Positions 50,883 to 54,728 of a stretch of 54,728 bases of DNA are shown here, piece by piece. Position numbers and translations under genes: made by a program. Within the stretch, counting starts at the first letter, position 1. Each line of letters opens with the position of its first letter. The notes under the pieces were generated by a model. That model saw only the letters and a program-made list of their open reading frames with translations, had not been told where the DNA came from and searched no databases. Source of the DNA: Rhodocyclaceae bacterium UBA2271 (GTDB taxonomy: Bacteria; Pseudomonadota; Gammaproteobacteria; Burkholderiales; Rhodocyclaceae); NCBI GenBank assembly GCA_002347405.1, contig DDXB01000045.1:1-54728 (forward strand). Direction: 5' to 3'.

Positions 50883-52142
50883 TTACATCTTCCAACTATA
50901 AGAGATGCCAAGAGCGTCCTGCTTCATCTTCAGGTTGGCTTCGCCACCACCAAATCCAGGAGGGAAACCAGGAGGAATCGAAGCTGAACCCTTGACCTTG
51001 TTTTCGAAGGCATGCATGTAACTTACCGAGATTTCATCCTTGTTCGCCAGTGTCCAGGTTGCCCCCAAGGTCAGGTGATTTTCCACTACACCTGGCGCGA
51101 GAATATTAAATAAGGTTTCGGATGAGGGGATCGGTTGCTTGCCATGGTTGTAACCAGCGCGCAGAGTGAGGTTCTTTGAGTATTCATAGCTGAAACCCAG
51201 CTTGTAGACAGTCATATCCTGCCAGCCAAAACCAGGTCCGTTCACGCTACCCAGAGGGTTACCCAAGACGGTTAGATTCGAGAGTGGGTTAGCAATCGCC
51301 TTGATAGCCGAATATTTGATCTCGACGACATCGAAGGCAACCGTCAGCGCCGGTGTGGCCTTCACGGCGATACCGACACCATAGTTCTCGGGGATGTCGA
51401 AGTCACCGCCCTCGGCGAACAGACCTTTGTACTTGCTGAACTTGCTCATCTTGGTCTTCGACTGGTAAGTGGCGCCCACGGTAACCATGTCGGACAACTT
51501 GCCCGTGTAGCCAATGCGGAAACCAACGCCCTTCGAGGTGTCATTGTCACGGTTAGTCAGGTTGGCGCCAGAAACTGAAGCTGGGATAAAATTCTGTAAA
51601 CCATCTGCGGAGAAACGCTGATAAGCGAGATTTAATGAAACCCCAATCGCATGATTCGGCGCTACCTTGTAAGCAGCAGTCGGGGCAACAAATAACTGCA
51701 TCAGATTAACGCCAGCCTTGCCAGCACCAAACAACGGAATGCCATCACCGTAATCTGAGTTCATGCCACCATTGCCGTAGACTGATACACCCAACGACAG
51801 ATTGGGATTGATCATGCGGTTATAGCCGAATTCTGGAATCAGGAAGTTTTTAGTGTCGCTGCCAGAGTAACTACCATCAGCCCCAAACAGATTGCCGCCT
51901 ACGATCTCTGCGCCACGAATCGGCCGGAACCAATCGACACCAAAATCCATACCGTTACCGACCATCACCATGCCGGCGGGGTTGGTCGCCGCAGCCATGG
52001 AATCCTGCGGCAGCGCAATGCCGACGCCACCCATGCCCTTGGCCTTGATGCCGTAGCCGTGCGAGAAATAACCATTGGTAGCAAAAGCCGAGGTTGACAG
52101 ACCGGCGATGGCAATCAGTGCAGCGATTTTATTGAGTTTCAT
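50883..52142 (-). CDS. fadL: FadL/TodX-family outer-membrane channel
   Basis: 419 residues: a signal peptide (KIAALIAIAGLSTSAFA), then the FadL N-terminal hatch (TNGYFSHGYGIKAKGMGGVG, ATNPAGM), a beta-barrel pattern, and the terminal strand ISYSWKM ending in aromatic residues. FadL proteins carry hydrophobic compounds such as fatty acids or aromatics across the outer membrane. The substrate cannot be told from the sequence. A weak promoter (TTGCCA-18-TTGAAT) lies about 20 bp before the ATG. Confidence 0.88.
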   Translation of the reverse strand: MKLNKIAALIAIAGLSTSAFATNGYFSHGYGIKAKGMGGVGIALPQDSMAAATNPAGMVMVGNGMDFGVDWFRPIRGAEIVGGNLFGADGSYSGSDTKNFLIPEFGYNRMINPNLSLGVSVYGNGGMNSDYGDGIPLFGAGKAGVNLMQLFVAPTAAYKVAPNHAIGVSLNLAYQRFSADGLQNFIPASVSGANLTNRDNDTSKGVGFRIGYTGKLSDMVTVGATYQSKTKMSKFSKYKGLFAEGGDFDIPENYGVGIAVKATPALTVAFDVVEIKYSAIKAIANPLSNLTVLGNPLGSVNGPGFGWQDMTVYKLGFSYEYSKNLTLRAGYNHGKQPIPSSETLFNILAPGVVENHLTLGATWTLANKDEISVSYMHAFENKVKGSASIPPGFPPGFGGGEANLKMKQDALGISYSWKM

Positions 52143-52301
52143 GCTTCCCCCTTTTGGGCTGAATTCAAGCAGTTAGCGAAATTTGCTGGCAAACGACAAC
52201 AAGTCGAGGCTACTTTAGGCTTTATGGCGGCAGGTGACAACGGTTTGTCTGCTTTCACCCATCATCTCAAACCCTCCGCGTTGCGGCGATACGACAACTT
52301 C

Positions 52302-52916
52302 TCAAATAAACAGCGTCACATCGGCGACCTGGGCAACCGGCAGGAAGGAAGCGGCGCCGACGTATTCCATGCCGTCGACGAAGTCCTTGTGGTCGAAACC
52401 GAACAACTCGACGGTCATCTGGCAGACGGAGAACTTGACGCCGGCTTCCTGCGAGAGTTCGCGCAGTTCGGTCAGGCTGGCCACCCCATTGTTCTTGATG
52501 GTCTGCTGCATCAGCGATGTCGCCAGACTCTCGAAGCCAGGGACGTTGCCCTGCACGATGTTGGGGATGTTCCAGTTCATGCTCTTGAACCAGTCGGGGC
52601 CGAAGGGCATTTTCATGGGCATGCCGGGGTTACCGAGCGGGCTGACCTTGAGGTCGGAAAGGTCCTTCTTGACCAGTTGCAGGCCATAGAAGGTAAAGAA
52701 GATGGTGACATCCCAGCCCAGCGCGGCGGCGGTGGAAGCGAGGATGAAGGGGGGGTAGCCCCAGTCGAGGGTACCCTTGGTGGCGATGATGGCCAGCGAG
52801 GGGGTCTTCGATTCTTCGCGCGCTTGCAGCAGGGCTTCGAGCTTTTGCGGCAGCAGGGCTTCGAGGCGCTGGTTGATCAGTTCGTCGATGTTGGTCATGT
52901 CGGTGGTTGTCGTCAT
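52302..52916 (-). CDS. DsrE/DsrF/DrsH-like sulfur-transfer protein
   Basis: 204 residues. A charged helical N-terminus (NIDELINQRLEALLPQKLEA) precedes a DsrE2-type domain (SLAIIATKGTLDWGYPPFIL ... GWDVTIFFTFYGLQLV). A conserved cysteine in VKFSVCQMTVELFG could carry persulfide. GGAGAAAAGC precedes the ATG. It lies just downstream of tusA, with which DsrE2 proteins are often paired in sulfur relay. Confidence 0.85.
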   Translation of the reverse strand: MTTTTDMTNIDELINQRLEALLPQKLEALLQAREESKTPSLAIIATKGTLDWGYPPFILASTAAALGWDVTIFFTFYGLQLVKKDLSDLKVSPLGNPGMPMKMPFGPDWFKSMNWNIPNIVQGNVPGFESLATSLMQQTIKNNGVASLTELRELSQEAGVKFSVCQMTVELFGFDHKDFVDGMEYVGAASFLPVAQVADVTLFI

Positions 52917-52989
52917 GCTTTTCTCCTGAATCGCTGGGTTAGTACAGAGTTTCAGTACAGTCTGAAAGACTAATATGCTTTTAGCAAAA

Positions 52990-53012
52990 AAGGCGCCAAA
53001 TTCTGGCGCCTT
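52990..53012 (-). terminator. Terminator of tusA
   Basis: AAGGCGCCA pairs with TGGCGCCTT, followed by T6 on the minus strand, 14 bp after the tusA stop. The downstream DsrE-like gene probably depends on read-through or its own promoter. Confidence 0.8.
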
Positions 53013-53025
53013 CGACTTGCTGTGC

Positions 53026-53253
53026 TTACTTGCGCTTGATGTAGAACTCGAATTCCTTGTTGTTCTCGGCGCTGGAAAGCAGCTCGTTACCGGTTTGCTT
53101 GGCGAAGGCCACGAAATCCTTCACTGAGCCGGGGTCGGTGGCGAGAATGCGCAACACCTGACCGCTGGTCAGTTCGCCCAGTGCCTTCTTGGCACGCAGA
53201 ATCGGCAACGGGCAGTTCAGCCCACGGGCATCAAGCTCTTTATCAAAATTCAT
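53026..53253 (-). CDS. tusA: TusA-family sulfur carrier
   Basis: 75 residues with the CPxP signature, C14-P15-L16-P17 (ARGLNCPLPILRAKKAL). TusA-like proteins carry a persulfide on this cysteine for tRNA thiolation or sulfur oxidation. A DsrE-like protein downstream supports a sulfur-relay role. The ribosome binding site GGAGG precedes the ATG. Confidence 0.9.
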   Translation of the reverse strand: MNFDKELDARGLNCPLPILRAKKALGELTSGQVLRILATDPGSVKDFVAFAKQTGNELLSSAENNKEFEFYIKRK

Positions 53254-53312
53254 TGTGTTTCCTCCGGTAAGTTAATGAGTCGTTGCAAGCTGATTAAAAC
53301 TTCGGGTGCTGC

Positions 53313-53341
53313 ATCATAAGCTTCTTTTACTGTTGCAGCAA
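53313..53341 (-). promoter_or_regulatory. Candidate promoter of tusA
   Basis: On the minus strand TTGCTG (53336-53341), a 17-bp spacer and TATGAT (53313-53318), 60 bp upstream of the tusA ATG. The rest of 53254-53519 is AT-rich, with an inverted repeat CAAGAAT/ATTCTTG near 53435-53456 and no gene. Confidence 0.45.
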
Positions 53342-53519
53342 TTGTGAAATTTTATAATGCGGCAGTTGTCTTTAGGCTTAGTACACTGGTGACTGGCAGT
53401 CTTGTCTTATATGTTGATCATTTGCAAAGACGACAAGAATTTTACGATATTCTTGCAGCCTTTTATTTTTCCGCCACGGAGTCGTTTTCTTCCGTCGAGC
53501 AAACCAGGAGAATTTAGCC

Positions 53520-53936
53520 ATGTCCCGCCCAACACCCAAATTCAACGCCAGCGAACGCCGGCTTGTCAGCCAGACTTTGCAAGAGCGCTATGGCAGACAG
53601 GTGGCTTTTCAAGACGCCGAAGCCGAGTTACTGCTTCACCCGCTCGACAGCGCATTGACAATCTGCCCGACGCTGGCCTGGGAAGAGCGCGGCGCCAATT
53701 TCGTCATTTTCAAGACTGGCGACAACCGCTTCCGCTGCCAGTTCTATTACACCGCAGCAGAGCAGTTTGGTACCGGCCACGATGAATACGACACCCTCGG
53801 TGATTGTGTCATCACCCTGTTGCAGGTGCAATCCGATCATGAGCGCGACAAGCAGGGCATGCGCTCGGGCATGAACGCGGTCGACTTCAGCAAGGCCAAC
53901 GACGGGGAGGAATACTTTCCGCCCATCATCATCTGA
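53520..53936 (+). CDS. Unknown small cytoplasmic protein
   Basis: 138 residues with no signal peptide or membrane segment. Possible features are an acidic pattern (FQDAEAELLLHPLDSALT) and an aromatic patch (FRCQFYYTAAEQFGTGHDEY). AGGAG precedes the ATG at good distance, and it ends 11 bases before the phosphodiesterase gene. I do not recognise the family. Confidence 0.75.
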   Translation: MSRPTPKFNASERRLVSQTLQERYGRQVAFQDAEAELLLHPLDSALTICPTLAWEERGANFVIFKTGDNRFRCQFYYTAAEQFGTGHDEYDTLGDCVITLLQVQSDHERDKQGMRSGMNAVDFSKANDGEEYFPPIII

Positions 53937-53947
53937 GTCGGGCAAAC

Positions 53948-54463
53948 GTGAAAATCTGCATTGTTTCCGACAGCCATGATCGCGGACCGCGCCTGGCTGC
54001 TGCCGTCGAGGCAGCAAACAACGAGGGCGCTGAGGCTGTGATCCATTGTGGTGACCTGATCGGTACCAACACACTCAAGGCCTCATTGAAATTCGGCCTG
54101 CCGATCCATGCCGTGCATGGCAACAACCTTGGCGATCCGGTCGCCATCGCGCGGCTGGCCTGCAATTCGGAAGGACAGCTGCATTACCACGGCAATGATG
54201 CCAGCATCGAATTGGGAGGGCGCCGCATCTTTGTCACCCACTACCCCCACATCGGTCGCGCCTTCGCCTGCACCGGCGACTACGATCTGGTCTGTTGCGG
54301 CCACAGTCACGTGCCGTCAGTAAAGCTCGAGCCCAACGTGAAGGGTGGTAGCACCTGGTTGACCAACCCCGGCACGGTCGCCGGACTCGGGGCGCCCGAG
54401 GCGACCTGGATCATGGCCGACTTGGCCGCCATGCACTTCGAGATCCGCACGCTGCCGCGCTGA
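53948..54463 (+). CDS. YfcE/MJ0936-type metallophosphodiesterase
   Basis: 171 residues. Calcineurin-like metal ligands are in order: D8/H10 (VSDSHD), D36 (CGDLIG), N59 (HGNNLGD), H98 (VTHYPH), and H119/H121 (GHSHVPS). Such enzymes hydrolyse phosphodiesters with Mn2+; the natural substrate is usually unknown. It probably forms a two-gene unit with the gene before it. Confidence 0.88.
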   Translation: MKICIVSDSHDRGPRLAAAVEAANNEGAEAVIHCGDLIGTNTLKASLKFGLPIHAVHGNNLGDPVAIARLACNSEGQLHYHGNDASIELGGRRIFVTHYPHIGRAFACTGDYDLVCCGHSHVPSVKLEPNVKGGSTWLTNPGTVAGLGAPEATWIMADLAAMHFEIRTLPR

Positions 54464-54473
54464 GCCTGCAAAC

Positions 54474-54499
54474 TGGACCCCGGCCTACGCCGGGGTGAC
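54474..54499. repeat. REP-like hairpin, second copy
   Basis: Same CCCCGGC...GCCGGGG hairpin as 49855-49880 with one mismatch, 11 bases after the phosphodiesterase stop, where it may also serve as a transcript end. Confidence 0.7.
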
Positions 54500-54519
54500 G
54501 AAGTCGTTGGTCGTCCGCA

Positions 54520-54543
54520 AAAGTCGGCGCTGGCGGGACGGCG
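54520..54543. repeat. Dispersed 24-bp repeat copy (intergenic)
   Basis: Identical to the copy ending pepA (45926-45949). Downstream, 54577-54600 has CACGGAG three times in a short span, another repeat-like piece. No gene is visible from 54464 to the end of the window. Confidence 0.7.
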
Positions 54544-54728
54544 TTAATCGTCGGCGCAACCGGTTTCATCCTAAAAACCTCAGTTCGCACCACGGAGATC
54601 ACGGAGGACACGGAGAAACGGCGCAAGCATACAAAACTCAGGCGCACCCAGCGGGCGACATGCTCTTATTACGTAACGCCTGGTTTTTTCTCCATGATCA
54701 CCGTGGTAATCCCCCCATTTTTAGTGGC

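Overview
The window looks like chromosomal DNA of a GC-rich betaproteobacterium, probably of the Rhodocyclales/Sterolibacteriaceae kind. This rests on gene order and protein style: the ribF-ileS-lspA-fkpB-ispH string, ilvBHC-psd-pssA-leuA, rpsP-rimM-trmD-rplS, an ECF sigma/DUF3619/DUF3106/RDD block, and a FadL/DsrE/TusA neighbourhood. Most of it is housekeeping backbone. No rRNA, complete insertion sequence or CRISPR array was seen. Genus-level placement is inference.

Left end (1-3857): a tRNA-Thr(CGT) gene carries a small decayed integrative element of about 3.6 kb. A 41-bp direct repeat covering the 5' half of the tRNA flanks it. Inside are an integrase cut off before its catalytic domain, fragments of a type III restriction-modification locus (Res piece and Mod piece in opposite orientations), an 18-bp perfect palindrome, and an intact-looking two-gene operon of unknown function. 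That operon is the best candidate here for an undescribed accessory system.

3858-12170 (minus strand): a type IV pilus minor-pilin/tip operon in the order pilE-fimT-pilV-pilW-pilX-pilY1, followed by a TonB-like protein. 12271-18672 (minus): ribF-ileS-lspA-fkpB-[phd-vapC]-ispH, with a type II toxin-antitoxin pair sitting inside this otherwise conserved string and overlapping ispH. 18939-21880: amiC and tsaE (minus) divergent from queG (plus). 21891-27124: sseA and a STAS-like protein (minus), then xseB-ispA-dxs and folE2 (plus). Together with ispH, the window holds three isoprenoid genes (dxs, ispH, ispA).

27195-31778: the rpsP-rimM-trmD-rplS operon, pyrF, and a 489-residue protein with a PilZ-like C-terminus. 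31784-39836: a YihY/BrkB membrane protein, a DUF2069 protein, then leuA, pssA, psd, ilvC, ilvH and ilvB on the minus strand. 39988-42031: an ECF sigma-factor operon in which three of four genes use TTG starts. 42103-49767: the lptFG export permeases, divergent from pepA-holC-orf-valS. 49903-54463: a periplasmic protein, a FadL channel, DsrE-like and TusA sulfur-relay proteins, a small unknown protein and a YfcE-type phosphodiesterase.

Beyond the genes, the window is rich in short dispersed repeats. Several sit inside or extend coding regions: a REP-like element in frame in queG, a 24-bp repeat encoding a KVGAGGTA-like peptide in ileS, pepA and ispH, and a repeat-derived N-terminus with a G8 tract in amiC. 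All positions and motifs come from reading the sequence; family names come from recognised motifs and gene order, with no database search.
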